From contig MU858257.1 in the NCBI GenBank assembly GCA_033297075.1, positions 1 through 61,492 of the forward strand: 61,492 bases of DNA. The letters are read 5' to 3'. Positions 45,515 to 56,496 of this stretch are shown here, in pieces; positions within the stretch are counted from its first letter, which is position 1, and each line of letters opens with the position of its first letter. The stretch comes from Rhypophila decipiens (Eukaryota > Ascomycota > Sordariomycetes > Sordariales > Naviculisporaceae). The position numbers and the translations under genes are program-made. The notes beneath the pieces were generated by a model. That model had not been told where the DNA came from and did no database searches. It saw only the letters and a program-made list of their open reading frames with translations.

Positions 45515-46955
45515 TCATGTTCCTGGCCTATCAGGTTTGAGAGGTAGGTCGGACGCTCGTGATATGATGGACGAAGGAGTGAAAGTTGGGGCCCCCTCAC
45601 GTTTCTGTTTGTGCCTGCCAAAAATTGGAAAAGCAATTTTGGGGGCTTCCGTGTCCCAATCTGCTTTGCAAATAACGGTGTCAAAAGGTGGGTCATTGTC
45701 TGCAATGATGAAAGTTGTCTCCCTCTTCTGGGTGTCCTTGGGACGATACCACTCCAGCCTGATCTCCCGTTCTAGTATAAACTTATATCCCCCAAGCATT
45801 GTTAGTTCCCGCTCCTTGCGCTCCTCCTTGGGGATCCTTTTTAGTATTCCTGTACCGCCACTATCGCCTATTTTAATCAATTCTGCATATCGGTCAATTA
45901 TTTTGTGGCTGATGAAATTCCCGTCGCTATACGTGTCAATCTTATTGCGCAAGAACACGCGCTTGAATCGCTTGGAGGGCTCTTCGGGATCGGTCTCGAA
46001 CACGACAATCAGGTCACGAGTAAAGTCGGACCCAAGCAACTCGCTAATATCCCGGTTGAACCTTTCTAATCTGCTCCTGGCCTTGCGTCGCTTTAATACC
46101 AGGACTCCCGCGGTTACACTAGTTACACCATGACCATCGCCATGATCGTCTGTTTTTGCCTTATATTTCACCGAGTTTTCCTTTCCAGTATATTCTCCAT
46201 CACGTTTGTCCTCTGGGTAGAGTTCGTCGTCGCCACTGGAGGATTCGTCTTGGTCCAATAATAGCTGGGCGATTTCGCCATTTGAAATTAATGGCTGTTA
46301 GATAAACGGATTCTTATTTTGAGTAAGGGGCCCGTAGATCAAGTATACCTGACTTCAAGAAGCTGTCGGTTCATTCGGAGGCTTTGCGGAACAACGAAGT
46401 TAGTAGCTGAAAATATCTATTAGGCAAGAGCCACTGGAAACCTGTCCTGCATTCGTCGAAAGGGAAGGGGGGGATACTCTGTGGTCAAGTCTCTCAAAAG
46501 GAGCGTTGACCCCGGAATGCTCTGTACGACGACATAACCTGCTTGTTGCGGAAGGAAAATGGATTTATTCCCTCGAGCTTGGACGTTCTGGATAGGATTG
46601 TGTCAAGAGTCTCCAGCAATACCATATGTCAGTCATGGCAAAGAATTAGTGCCGATACGAGAGCCTTTGGAAGCGTCGTAACATCATTCTGAACCGCAAG
46701 GACGTTGGCACAATCTTCGAGGATGTGTTGCAGGACCACAGTCTCCTGTTGGACATTTTGGAGCGTCTCTTTACTTTTGTTGAATTTCTGAATAAGGAGT
46801 AGACCGTTCGCCGCGAAGCCCAAAAGATGCAGGGGGAACGCCAAGAAGTTCCGCCATAATCGCGATGGGTAATAGTTCCAGATCGACAGCGAACCGATAG
46901 GAGGAAGAAGAAGGAGTTCATGTAGTAGTATCTCCGTGAAATAGATTTGAACCAA
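45515..46955 (-). pseudogene. Fungal_N (STAND N-terminal) domain protein relic
   Basis: The 5-prime part encodes a fungal STAND-type N-terminal domain: LHLLGFAANGLLLIQKFNKS, ETLQNVQQETVVLQHILEDC, LPKALVSALILCHD. It then hits TGA in CHD*HMVLLETLD, where Trp (TGG) is usual. Upstream, GSLSI, GTIT, IMAELLGVP and LHLLGF fall in successive different frames, one change lying at the five-base run 46832-46836. The 3-prime exon (46294-45515, behind a CTAACAG acceptor) reads cleanly for 259 residues: DQDESSSGDDELYPEDK, RDLIVVFETDPEEPSKRFKR, GTGILKRIPKEERKERELTM, ILEREIRLEWYRPKDT, FPIFGRHKQKRE. This C-terminal domain recurs in fungal Fungal_N proteins, possibly as a sensor. No legitimate ATG is visible at the start. 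Confidence 0.65.
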
Positions 46956-47198
46956 GAGGGGATTCTAGGAGTTCCAGTCGAAATATTGGGGAATCATGAG
47001 AAAGTAGTCACCCCACCAAACATGTCGGCGTCCAATATTTCCAGCCTCTGTCATTTCTATTCGTCCGGGAGTTTCGGCTTCACAGCTTCTGGGCTCACGT
47101 GTTCATCATCTCTTGATTCTGCGTTCCAGTTAACCCAAACACATACAGTTATTCCCATCCTCAAGTCACAAAGGAAAGCCCCAATCGACAAGAACTAC

Positions 47199-47567
47199 AT
47201 GGCTTCCATCGAGATCCAGTCCAGACTGGAGATGACACAAGAACTAAAGTATTCAGATGTTACCAACGCAGCAGTGCCTGGGGTGGGTTTTGAACCTGGA
47301 AATGACGCGACAAAACCGAAAACACAGGGTGACCTCTACGGTGGCGATCCTGAAGACATTCAAAACTATAAACCCCAGAACTACCATCGCCTCGCCGAGA
47401 TAATGAGCAAAGGCAAAGGCTGGGGGATCTTTAGGCGTTTTGACGACTTGAATATGCTCCATTTCATGGCGTTGCAGGCGGAAATCATAGAACTCCGGGA
47501 TCTATTTCGCGACAGGTGTCGACGTGATGACGTGGCCAATTTGCGAGCAGAGGTTGACCTGTATTAA
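47199..47567 (+). pseudogene. DUF6594-domain protein, truncated by a transposon
   Basis: From the ATG at 47199 (MASIEIQSRLEMTQ) the frame encodes the N-terminal signature of fungal DUF6594 proteins: YHRLAEIMSKGKGWGIFRRFDDLN and MALQAEIIELRDLFRDR. Family members continue with a long coiled region and about three C-terminal membrane helices. Here the frame stops at a TAA that lies exactly where the Fot1/pogo element begins. No continuation was found beyond the element. It is divergently oriented to the Fungal_N relic. Confidence 0.65.
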
Positions 47568-47606
47568 CATGATAAGCGAGCCGCCAAAACAAGCGAGCCG
47601 CCACTT
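47567..47606. repeat. Left terminal inverted repeat of the pogo-like element
   Basis: Matches the reverse complement of 48685-48730 apart from a six-base deletion near the outer end. Confidence 0.85.
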
Positions 47607-48684
47607 CTCGACCACCTCATCACAACTATTCTCAATTACACAACCACAACACTAGGAAATAACAATAACTGAATTAGAAACAGATGAATCAGATGATTCT
47701 GCATCCTCCTTACATGTGCGTGCATTATGACCGGGCTTCCCGCATACGCCACAGCACCGAATCTTTGTATGAGGGCCCCCTTCACCTCCACCAATTTGTT
47801 GTATTTCCCGGGTTTCCTGCTCACCTACAGCCCTCTGATCTAGTAGACCCTGTGCTTCTTGTACAGTAAGTGACCCTCCAAGCCGCACACGTGTTTTCTT
47901 TGGCTCTTCGTCGCTTACTAAGCGCCTCATTAGCCTTTCGTAGTGCAGAGACCTCTCCACGTAGAAGAGCCACTTCGTGCATTACCGCCATTGTACCTTT
48001 AGCTAATCGGCCCACAGCAGTCAACATAGAAGTTGGAGAGCTACCCTGGTGGTTGGATATTCGAGTTTTAATAAGCTCTGACTGTTAGAGGTAGTAACTA
48101 CCATGCTGGGAATGATAATGCCCATCATAAAGCCAGTCTCGTCAAAGTTAAATGTATCGTCGTCGAGAATGCCGTATTTGGCCTTGGTATTGTGCACAAG
48201 GGCAAGCCACTCGCTAATAGCCTTTGGATCTTCGCTTTTAACCCTCTGGTAGTCGTATTTACGCGTAAAACGCGTCTGGAGTTCTGGTTGACGTTTGACG
48301 AAGTTGTGAGCCCAGCAGATCCCAACAGGAGGCGCGCCGCGTTCGCGTAACAGTCGGTTGGCCATATCTTCCACGTACGAAAGCCGGGGATGGAATGCAC
48401 GTGTACAAAGCTCAATTATATATTGAATAATTGTTTTCTCTTCTAAATCGGTAAGTTTCCGTGAGTTGGCTGGAATATCGCGTCGTGCAGGCCGACCAGC
48501 GCGTCGGTCGCGGAGAGTAGTACGAGGAACTGAATAAATCTTTGCTGTAGTATGATCACGAAGTTTTGGGTCTTTTTCAAGAGCTTCAAGGGCTAAGATT
48601 AACCGCGCTTCATTTGAAGAGGATGCCATATTTTTTTGGTGGAAGAAAACGTTGTCAAAGGTAAGGAGGGTATGTTGTGGAAAA

Positions 48685-48730
48685 AAGTGGCGGCTCGCTT
48701 GTTTTGGCGGCTCGCTTAACGTTATCATGT
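48685..48730. repeat. Right terminal inverted repeat of the pogo-like element
   Basis: Contains two copies of GGCGGCTCGCTT and ends AACGTTATCATGT. Confidence 0.85.
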
Positions 48731-48911
48731 ACGTTATCGCAGTATGAATATCAAACTTTGAAGACTAGTAATGTCATCAAATAAGGCCAAATGCAAGATT
48801 TCAGCATCAAAAAGATGGGCAACCAATTGCCACAAATGACCTGGTATATGCAACCACCAACTTGCTTCCATCATCTGATGACCTGTTGACCTTTTCCCAA
48901 ACGACCCTTAC

Positions 48912-50165
48912 TTAAACCATATTATCTCCCGCCGCGGGTCCCGACCCCGAAGCAACGGGCTTCCTGCTGGGGAAATGGATCCCAGTCCGTCCAGCACCAT
49001 GAGTACCAGCCTCAGACCCGAGGACTCCATGTTCCTGTCCCGCCAACCCTCCCTTTTCATGCCCCTGACCTCCCACTCCCCACCCACCACGTCTCGTAGC
49101 AACAGCGCCCACCCCCTCCATATCCCAATCCCCCCTGCTGGTGTCTAAACGAAAACGCGGCAGACCGATTCAGCGGGATATGATTGATCCTCCAATCCCA
49201 AATAAACATACTCGCAAAAACCATGCGATACGCACTAATCGCCATGACGGTCCCAATCACAGCCCCAGCAAGCACATCATACCAATTATGGAACTCGTCA
49301 ATGGTCAAGCTCCCACCAATCAGACAGGCTCCCAAGATCGGTGCCCAAATCGCCACCAACTTCCACATGGCCGGGTGGTAATTGCTCCAGACCTTGAGCT
49401 TGGCGTTTAGGTACAGACTCAAAAACACAAAGCCCGCAAACGCCGCTGTGGTATGACCTGAGGGCATGCTCTCTAGCGAGTCGTTGATTTCCTTGTCATC
49501 TCCGGTGCATATTTCTCGCGTGTAATACATCCCCGACGCCATTCAGCCCGTTGGCGCCCTTATTCGAGGATATAGTTCCCAGGCCGTTGAGTTTGGTCAG
49601 GTCGGGCTTGCAGGCGTCCAGAAAGTGAGGTCGTAGACCGCCAATCAGCCATTTGATGAAGACTTGAAAGACTGCGGCCGTGATGAGTGAGTAGAGCAGG
49701 CCGACGACAGCATTATTGACATCCCAGAATGAGCGGATGCGGACCTGCATCAGGAGGATGATAGTAATGGGGACCGGCGCAGCCAGCAGAGCGGCGGCCC
49801 AGCTTGGCACGATTTCGTGGCGCAGGGGGTAGGCGAATTGGGGGTAGACCCCTTCGCCGTTAAAGGGGTCTGTGACTGCGAAGGAGCGCGTTGGTGCAGG
49901 TTTGGCCATATAAACCTATCTCGCGCGACAAAGAAGGGTCAGCAGCTGACTGAGTATATGGTGTTCACAGTTTATTGAAAAAACAACTTACACCGAGACC
50001 AACGGCTCCAAGCACAGCCATCGTCAGAATATCCAGCCATGTCACCTTGAGCCACTGGCCGAACGTCGGGCGGATCGACATCGAGTACGCATTATGGGTG
50101 GCATGCTGGCCATTAGTGGTGTTGGCGCCATTTGACTTGGCTCCAGTGCGACTGAAGAGGCCCAT
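48912..50165 (-). CDS. dpp1: PAP2-family lipid phosphatase, DPP1-type, two one-base frame breaks
   Basis: Exon 1 is 50165-49992, then a 76-bp intron (GGT|GTAAGT to GATAG) and exon 2 from 49915. With one base removed at each of two runs (49531-49534 and 49130-49135) the product is 391 residues and in frame to the stop at 48912. Six hydrophobic segments are visible. Phosphatase motifs: KWLIGGLRP (motif 1), SMPSGHT (motif 2), and IDEFHNWYDVLAG (motif 3 His and Asp). The motif 3 Arg (SRxxxxxH) appears replaced, the sequence being GSLTIDEFH. Family members dephosphorylate diacylglycerol pyrophosphate and phosphatidate in internal membranes. Strict conservation on both sides of the breaks suggests a functional gene with consensus errors. 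The symbol is assigned by similarity. Confidence 0.82.
49130..49135 (-). other. Homopolymer at the second frame break of the DPP1-type gene
   Basis: Six C on the plus strand. Five would join FSFRHQQG to DWDMEGVGAVATRR and on to the stop at 48912. Confidence 0.6.
49531..49534 (-). other. Homopolymer at the first frame break of the DPP1-type gene
   Basis: Four C on the plus strand. Three would join NGLNGVG directly to MYYTREICTGDD, as in the family. Confidence 0.7.
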
Positions 50166-50493
50166 GTTTGTAAATCCGTTGCCAGCGAGAGGGCGATCAC
50201 CAATCAATCAATCAATAGGGATGGTCACTCAAGTCTCCAGGTGGAGGGGATGCCGAGGTTGAGACCTCAGTGAGCTAAGAATGTATAACTTACTGGTCGA
50301 CGTGACGAAGTTTTGCGTGACGTGATATAATTCGGAATTCCCACCTCATTCAAGGAGCGGAAGTTAGGTACATGGTATCTGCCTCATCCACCCTTCACAC
50401 CCCCTTACCCCCACCAATCTCAAATCTACGGCTGCGACTCCTACTAACCACTTCTCAGAATTCACAATACACCAAGAATGACCCAAGCTGACG
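50166..50493. other. Intergenic region
   Basis: Promoter of the DPP1-type gene. A TCAATCAATCAAT tract lies near 50203. No gene. Confidence 0.45.
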
Positions 50494-51022
50494 TTATTTC
50501 CTGCGAGTTATGGGAGGACGACCGCGTGGGCGTCCTGTTGGCGCGTACTTGGGCTTGCGATTTGCGGGATCAAGGGGCGGGCGACCACGTCTACGCGTCG
50601 GACCTTCGCCGGTTGGTGCAGAAGGAGGAGCGAGTATTTCACCAGCTCTAGCGTCGCCAGAAGCCTTCAGCTGCTGGTGGAAAAAGTCGAATAACTCTTC
50701 AACTCTGGGTAAGGCCAACCTATCAAGATCACCAGGCTCATAACCATCCCACCAGCTGGGGTCTTTTGAGGTTGTAGCGTCCGTGTGTGAGTTTGTAGGG
50801 ATCATGATCGGGGTCCTCAATCTTGGTTCTATTGAGCCACCATTTGCGCGGCAGCTCCAACTCCGCACGGGGGACTGGGATGTCGCTGTTGAAGTTAATT
50901 GGCAACCCTGGTGATGGCGTTTGAGAGCTGGGATTATCCTCAGAACTTCCCGATTTAGAGCTTGAGTCATACCTTTCGGAATTGCAAATCCTTGGCAAGT
51001 CCGGATACCGACTGCATAGCAT
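50494..51022 (-). CDS. AT-hook protein, one-base frame break
   Basis: The frame from 51022 encodes NSERYDSSSKSGSSEDNPSS and RKWWLNRTKIEDPDHDPYKL. It then shifts at four A (coding strand; 50764-50767 as T on plus) into DPSWWDGYEPGDLDRLALPR, FFHQQLKASGDARAG and two AT-hooks: RRRGRPPLDP and GRPRGRPPITRRK. Removing one A makes the whole 175-residue reading continuous (LKDPSWWDGYEPG). The tandem GRP cores suggest minor-groove binding to AT-rich DNA in chromatin. The true start may lie further upstream or across an intron. The plus-strand frame at 50478 is judged antisense shadow. Confidence 0.55.
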
Positions 51023-52118
51023 GTGGTGTTATTTCGGTGACTGGTGTTGCGAGAACTTGTCCATGTCAAGGCGACTCAAAGCGTCTGATATCACCACCAT
51101 TGAAAGGGTGTACTGTATAATAAGTCTATTATGATGGCAATGTCCTCTCATATGCAAGGAGCCCTCCCCGACAAGACTTTCAGGTCGCTTGACTTGGAAG
51201 TGTGCATGCGCAGGCGCGTTTTCGGCAAAATTAGTGATGCGCCAGCGCGTTCGGGGCGGGCGGTTGGCAACACTAGTGGCACAGCAAGCCCGAACATGGA
51301 CCTGTAAGTCGTACAATACCTTCAACGGATGTGGCGGAAGCCCCCATATCCGGTCGCGGCCTATGAAACCCCGCAATCCAACTGAACACCGTAACTGGTA
51401 ACAAATCGACCAGCCTGGTACCTGGAAGGTACAAAGCGCTTCGAAATTGCTGGGGTCCATCCGCCTCGCAAAGCCTGAAGTCTCTGGTGATCTTCAAATC
51501 CGTCGAGGTATCAGCCGGGTACTGCATTAAGCCCGCAGGGCTTCACCTTGACGCAGCGCATCCACCCAATTCACGAAGGGGTGATCCGTGGAATGACGGT
51601 GATGAGAAGACCTCGCGAAATTTCCATGACAAAAGGACAGCCTTTCCTTTTCTCTGACAAAACCATCGAAGAAATCATGCGCGCAGTTCAAAAGAAAATG
51701 TAAGTGTCAATTCCGCAGCAAGTTTCTATATAATTATTCAAGATTTATGCGAACTCAAGGAAATGGTCTTTTTTTGGTGGTTTTTGGTTTCCCCCCCTTT
51801 TTTTTTCTTTTTCTTCTCCTTTTCCGGCCCCCAGAACATCAAAACAAGGAAGGACATAAATATTAGACAGCAAACTAACATGTTGACCAAAGGAACGGAG
51901 GATAAAATGCTCCAAGCAGACCCCTCTCACTCCCCGACACAGCTCTTCCACGATCCCGAGCATCTTATCGAGAACGCGACGACAAACGACAGCCATCGCC
52001 GCGGCTTCCTTGTGTGCGAGGGTTTGCATCATGTCGCAAACGGTCATGGAGGAGACCAAAGGCTTAGAGCCGTACCACCGTCCACGATCGACAGCGTTTT
52101 CGACACGACATTGGCGCT
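51023..52118. other. Intergenic region
   Basis: No gene supported. Contains C7 and T-rich tracts near 51.79 kb that create a spurious Phe-rich frame. Confidence 0.5.
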
Positions 52119-53240
52119 TTACTCAACGCCATCGTCCATGTCAACATCGACCGGCATCCCTAGCCCACCCCTAAGGACGGCCCATTCATGGCCGAGCGAG
52201 GGCGAGCTCAAGCCATTGGCGACGGAAACTCCCAAGCATGTGTTGCGTTGCTTCTCAGTGTTGCCGTTATTTTCATGAACAGGCAGTTTTTCAACCGAAG
52301 CAAACTCCTCCCCAGACATCACCTCACCAACATGGGCATGCACAGGTCCAGCAATACTACCAAGCTTCACGGGTTTCTGAGTCTTTACTTTCCCCCATTT
52401 CATCCAATTGGCCATGAGGTCAACCGATTGGGCGCCGGCTACCTTGTGATGGTCCCCGTTGTTCAGAACCGTCTCGTCGGACTTGATGGCGGTGGCGTTC
52501 GTTGGGCAAATGGCATCTTCAACACCATCCGGCTGGGGCAGTACGACAATCTTGTCGATCGCGGATCCATTGACAGGATGGAGAGACTGAGAAGGCTGTC
52601 GATCCTCGATGCGAGATGCGTTCTTGTTATGGGGATCCTCATTCATATTATCGCTCTCTTCCGCGACGACACGATCATGAGACGTTAGTCCCGCGAGATC
52701 CAACTGCTGACTGGGAGCAGTCATAGGCCCCAGCCGTGGGGCATTCGGGATCTGAGCCATCTCGATCTCATGGAGTGCACGCGTCTCTTTGGGTTTCTTG
52801 TAGAGACATTTCCAGATTGTAGCCACAAGGGTGGCGATGCCGAGCACAGCCATAAGGACTGAAAAGACGAATCCTGTTGCGGGAATGCCGGCGATCTTGT
52901 TCGTTTCATCTTCTGTTGTGTTGATGAGCGGTGGTTAGCAAAGGTCGCGGTCGTGGCATGGTGGCAATTCAAGGTATGACAGCTTCTCACTCATCTCTCT
53001 TGTCACATTCCCTCCTATGCCCTTCGGCCTCTCGCGGTTTCGGAACAGTACCGGGCGAAAAGGCGCTGTCCTTGGGAAAGGCAACTGCGACGGGGCTAGG
53101 AAACCAGAGGACTCACGAAGAATGATCCCAGTCCCGTTCAGAGGTGCTGGCAAATTGGACAAGGACCTCTCCTCAATTGAGAGAGGGACGGCGACGACAG
53201 TGACCGCGCCCAAGATGATCTTGAAGATTGTGTTGCCCAT
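52119..53240 (-). CDS. Single-pass membrane protein of unknown function
   Basis: Exons 53240-53117 and 52912-52119 give 305 residues. The 204-bp intron has donor C|GTGAGT and acceptor AACAG and joins NGTGIIL to QDETNKIAG. MGNTIFKIILGAVTVVAVPL is a signal peptide. The short ectodomain has an N-glycosylation sequon (NGT). TGFVFSVLMAVLGIATLVAT (about residues 55-75) is the membrane helix, followed by WKCLYKKPKETR as stop-transfer charges. The remaining 220 residues are hydrophilic and probably cytoplasmic, without a recognised domain. The architecture is that of a small fungal surface or sensor-like protein. Coding changes are not seen. Confidence 0.72.
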
Positions 53241-54973
53241 CTTGTGTCGGTGTTGAATTTCTTCTGTGCTTGATGTTGAATCCGATCGTCAGTACTCCAA
53301 TGATACAATTCGCAATTGTGTGTCACAATGGCTCAAGACAATAGAGGTGGTTGTGCACGACGATGGAGTTAGCTAAGGCAAGTGTCTTGGGCTGCTGAGT
53401 CCCCAATCACCTACCCGACGACACCATCAACAAGTGGATCGGAGTTATCGGCCACCCTCTCTCAACGACTGGACTTTAGCCAGGCCAATGCTCCATAGAA
53501 AAGGAAAAAATACTTACTTTTTTCTTCGTTCTGAAGGCGGCAAGGTTGAAGCGATGATGTGAGACTACACAAGCTGGGGCCGGTCGAGATTGAAAGTGTA
53601 GACGGCCAGGGTAAAAGAAGATCGTGGGTCCTTCGTTTTTGGGTAAAGGCCTCATTTTCCACGCACAGTTGGTCTGCCTGGGTTTCCCGGTTAACATGGC
53701 AGGGTGCTGCACGGCTAGCTATCTATCGACCAGACAGCTCCACACGAGTTTGACCCGGGATATCTTAGGTACTTCCATACAGCTTACAATTTAGCAGAGG
53801 TCACACGGTCGACTCTGGTGTTTTTTCCCCCTCTTCATTCGCCGCTTGGCCGAAGGTGCCGGAAGCTCACAGCGTGTTGGGATGCCACCGAGGACCCCCC
53901 CTGGAGAGTGACTCAGCTCAACAAACCGAAATCGAGCAGGACTTGTGGGTTGACGGGTAGGATGGGCCAGAATGGTAACCATCTGTTCACCAAAACCTCA
54001 AGATCCCGCGCCAACTCACTCACTACGGTCTCTCGGACTACGAGGTGGGATGGCGCATCTTCGTTGAGTTGGAACGCCCTGGGAGGGCTGGGGGGCTCTG
54101 CCTTCCATAGCAAGTCGAAGTTGACACAGTGGAGAGCGATAGCACGACCTAGCGTGGCTCACCCTCCCTCCTGGCTGGCGGAAAGTCAGAAAGACAAGGG
54201 ACAGACGAGAGTGGAGGAGGGGACGCGGCCTGAACCCGGATGGTCCCGAGGAACCATGAACTTACGCTCGCCCGTGAGGATGACGACGCACGACCAATAA
54301 ACCCTTGAAGATGATATCATCCAACGCTTGAGGTTTTCAGGGTCCTCCTGCTGGACCAATCCTCATACTACACCGACTCAACAAATACGAACGCCAATTT
54401 CCGACAATGCACGAGCAGGGAACCAGCAAAGAGGAAGCAGCCACACGATTGCCCGACAGGTGTAGGGAGCGAGGAGCATTATTGGTCTTTGAAACGCAAG
54501 GCGGTGTTAGTGACGTCTTCAGCTGTGTGATTCAGGGGTAGAATTGGGGGTTGTGGCCCAAAAGATCGGAGAATGGGTCTCCTTGGTGGCCGCGGCACTT
54601 TTCTTTTCTTCCGTATGATTGGTGGAGGACAAACCGGTGTGAAGAAGGGAATTCCATATACCGAAACGGGAACTCTGCAGAGGCAGACTACTACGCGCGG
54701 CAAAACCGAAAAGGGGAAAAAAAAGAAAAAGGAAAAAAACAGGCTTGTCGTTGGCTCTGATCGAATCACCACCCTCCCTCCTGAGTGCCTTGGCGCATCC
54801 CATCCTGGGAAGGACTTGCAAGCCATGTTTCTTCGCCGGCTCCGCCCACTTTCCCCTGACGAAAAAATATTATGCAAAAGGGACTTGCTTCCCATCTTTT
54901 CTTTGACCTTCTGCCGTTTCCTTAGACTCGATTCCCTTGAGCGCCTGGCCGGTACCGGATCATTTCACATCCC
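53241..54973. other. Intergenic region
   Basis: No gene supported. Contains the promoter of the membrane-protein gene (minus) and probably the leader of the zinc-finger candidate (plus). Confidence 0.5.
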
Positions 54974-55027
54974 ATGACAACCCTTCGGCACGATTTTGCG
55001 GACGGACTACAGTGCGAGTTTCGCGAC

Positions 55028-56496
55028 ATGGCTTCCTTCTCTCTTGATGGACTTGTCTCTCCTCCATCCGCTGGATATGCGCAGCATGAACTTGAACCGC
55101 TAAATAAAAGGAGAAAGCGGTTAAGATCCATTCTCGATACATCCACGACGGTCGGAACAACACGACCGATCCGTCTGTTCGCATGCCCTTTCTCCAAAGC
55201 CTTTCCCGACGACAACGACCTCGATCGATTATGCTGTCGGAGAGGACGGCCGACGTTCCATCGAGTAAAGTGCGCAAGAAATATCCACGCCCAGGTACCG
55301 CGATGCTTCTCTAACTGATCCCCTGTCCCGCAGAGAACACCTCCTTCGCAAACACTGTGACCCCAAAGACCAACGGCCCCTCATCAGCCCAGACTCGAAG
55401 TCGAAGGGTGAATGCGACGAGAAGACACGACGGGAAATTCCCGAGCATCTAAAGCTCAATGATGGTTGCAGAAAGGCATTGGGCAGCAAGAACAAGCCAA
55501 CGCCGGATACGAAGAAATGGACGGACGTATACTCACTCCTGTTTCCGGATCAGGAAACAATACCCTCGCCATGTACGTATCATGAAGCTACATGTCTCTC
55601 AACTAATCACCGGACTGGGAGCCAAGCCAGAGCTGACCATCACGAACGGAAAAGATGTCGATCAAGACGACGTAGTCAACTTGTTGAACGCCTTCGTAAG
55701 TTTCGTGGAGCGCGCGCTCCGTCTCCTCGTCCCAGTCTGTCCGCGATGTCAAGGCACGGGAAAGGAGACCAAGGATATCTTCTTGGGGACCCTTCGAACT
55801 CTGGTCCCTCAATTCCAGCAAGAGGAGCGTCCCGACCCCTCGGCACAAGAAGAGCTCTTTCCATTTTCAGCCACGGACGGGAGTCATTTCAAGAACGTCG
55901 CGCAAGTCAACACAGGTTTGTGGAAGGTGGAGGTGCCTGTCTTCCACAATGGGTTCCCATTCTCAGACTCTGGATCTTCTTGGGAGATGCCAGCCCCGAA
56001 TCCCGGGTGGCTATTGCCTTGGGATGCCCCTGGGCCTTTGGACTCTCAGTCGCATGCCGCCCCCAGCCCGCAACCTCTACTTGAACCCGTTCCCGGCGCC
56101 CATGAATCAACAGGTTCCGCATCACACTCTGTGACATTGGTCTCTGCAGCTGCGACTAACTGTCGGACTAATGTACCAACGGACTCCAAGCCATTACATA
56201 ACCATAATGCTGGTGAAGTCATATGCTCGGCCACGGAAGCTTCTGGGCTCGCTTCAGTGAATCATCTTCCTGCGTACGAGTTCGAACTTCACCAGATGTT
56301 CTCAGGCATCATCGCCCAATCCCCTCTCGAACATCAGCGTCCTTGTCAGATCGGCTCTCCACGCTCGGTGGACTCTGCATATTGTTCCATACCCTCAGTT
56401 AGTCCGTCGGATGGTCAGATGTTGTGCTGGAATGGAATACAAATACAACATCCCGGTCCCGTGGACTTTCCTCCCGGTTCCCTAGTTTGTAAATAG
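55028..56496 (+). CDS. C2H2-like zinc-finger candidate, exon structure unresolved
   Basis: The opening frame gives MASFSLDGLVSPPSAGYAQH, KRRKRLRSIL, then RLFACPFSKAFPDDNDLDRL and FHRVK. Another frame resumes after about 55.34 kb with REHLLRKHCDPKDQRPLISP and NDGCRKALGSKNKPTPDTKK, ending KWTDVYSLLFPDQETIPSP. This ACPF/HRVKEHLxRKH/KWxxIYxxLFP series is a recurring fungal C2H2-like module. The GTACCG donor and CGCAG acceptor near 55294-55343 do not keep phase, so a further intron choice or an error is involved. After IPSP a GTACGT donor occurs at 55574. Downstream, 55.7-56.5 kb reads as a Ser/Pro-rich C-terminus (CPRCQGTGKETKD, MFSGIIAQSPLEHQRPCQIG, GPVDFPPGSLVCK). Likely a nuclear regulator; coordinates are only an envelope. 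Confidence 0.5.

Larger units (their letters stand above)
47567..48730 (-). mobile_element. Fot1/pogo-like DNA transposon, internally deleted
   Basis: About 1.16 kb. Terminal inverted repeats lie at 47567-47606 and 48685-48730 and share CATGATA...AAGCGAGCCGCC, then AAAACAAGCGAGCCGCCACTT, with a direct duplication of AAGCGAGCCGCC inside each. The left arm lacks six bases present in the right. The minus strand carries a transposase N-terminus from MASSSNEARLILALEALEKD (48629) through CENP-B-like helices (IIQYIIELCTRAFHPRL) to the first catalytic Asp (FNFDETGFMMG). Sequence then jumps to the C-terminal segment (ALLRGEVSALRKANEALSKR and zinc knuckle CGVCGKPGHNARTC). The DDE core is missing, so the element is non-autonomous. 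The TA target site is no longer a clean duplication. Confidence 0.85.

Noticed and set aside
50478..50651. Plus-strand open frame beginning MTQADVISCELW
   Set aside because: Lies antisense to the AT-hook coding region, has no domain, and the minus strand carries two clear GRP-type hooks.
51763..52278. Plus-strand frame beginning MVFFWWFLV
   Set aside because: Created by C/T homopolymers and then antisense to the membrane-protein gene; no splice or domain evidence.
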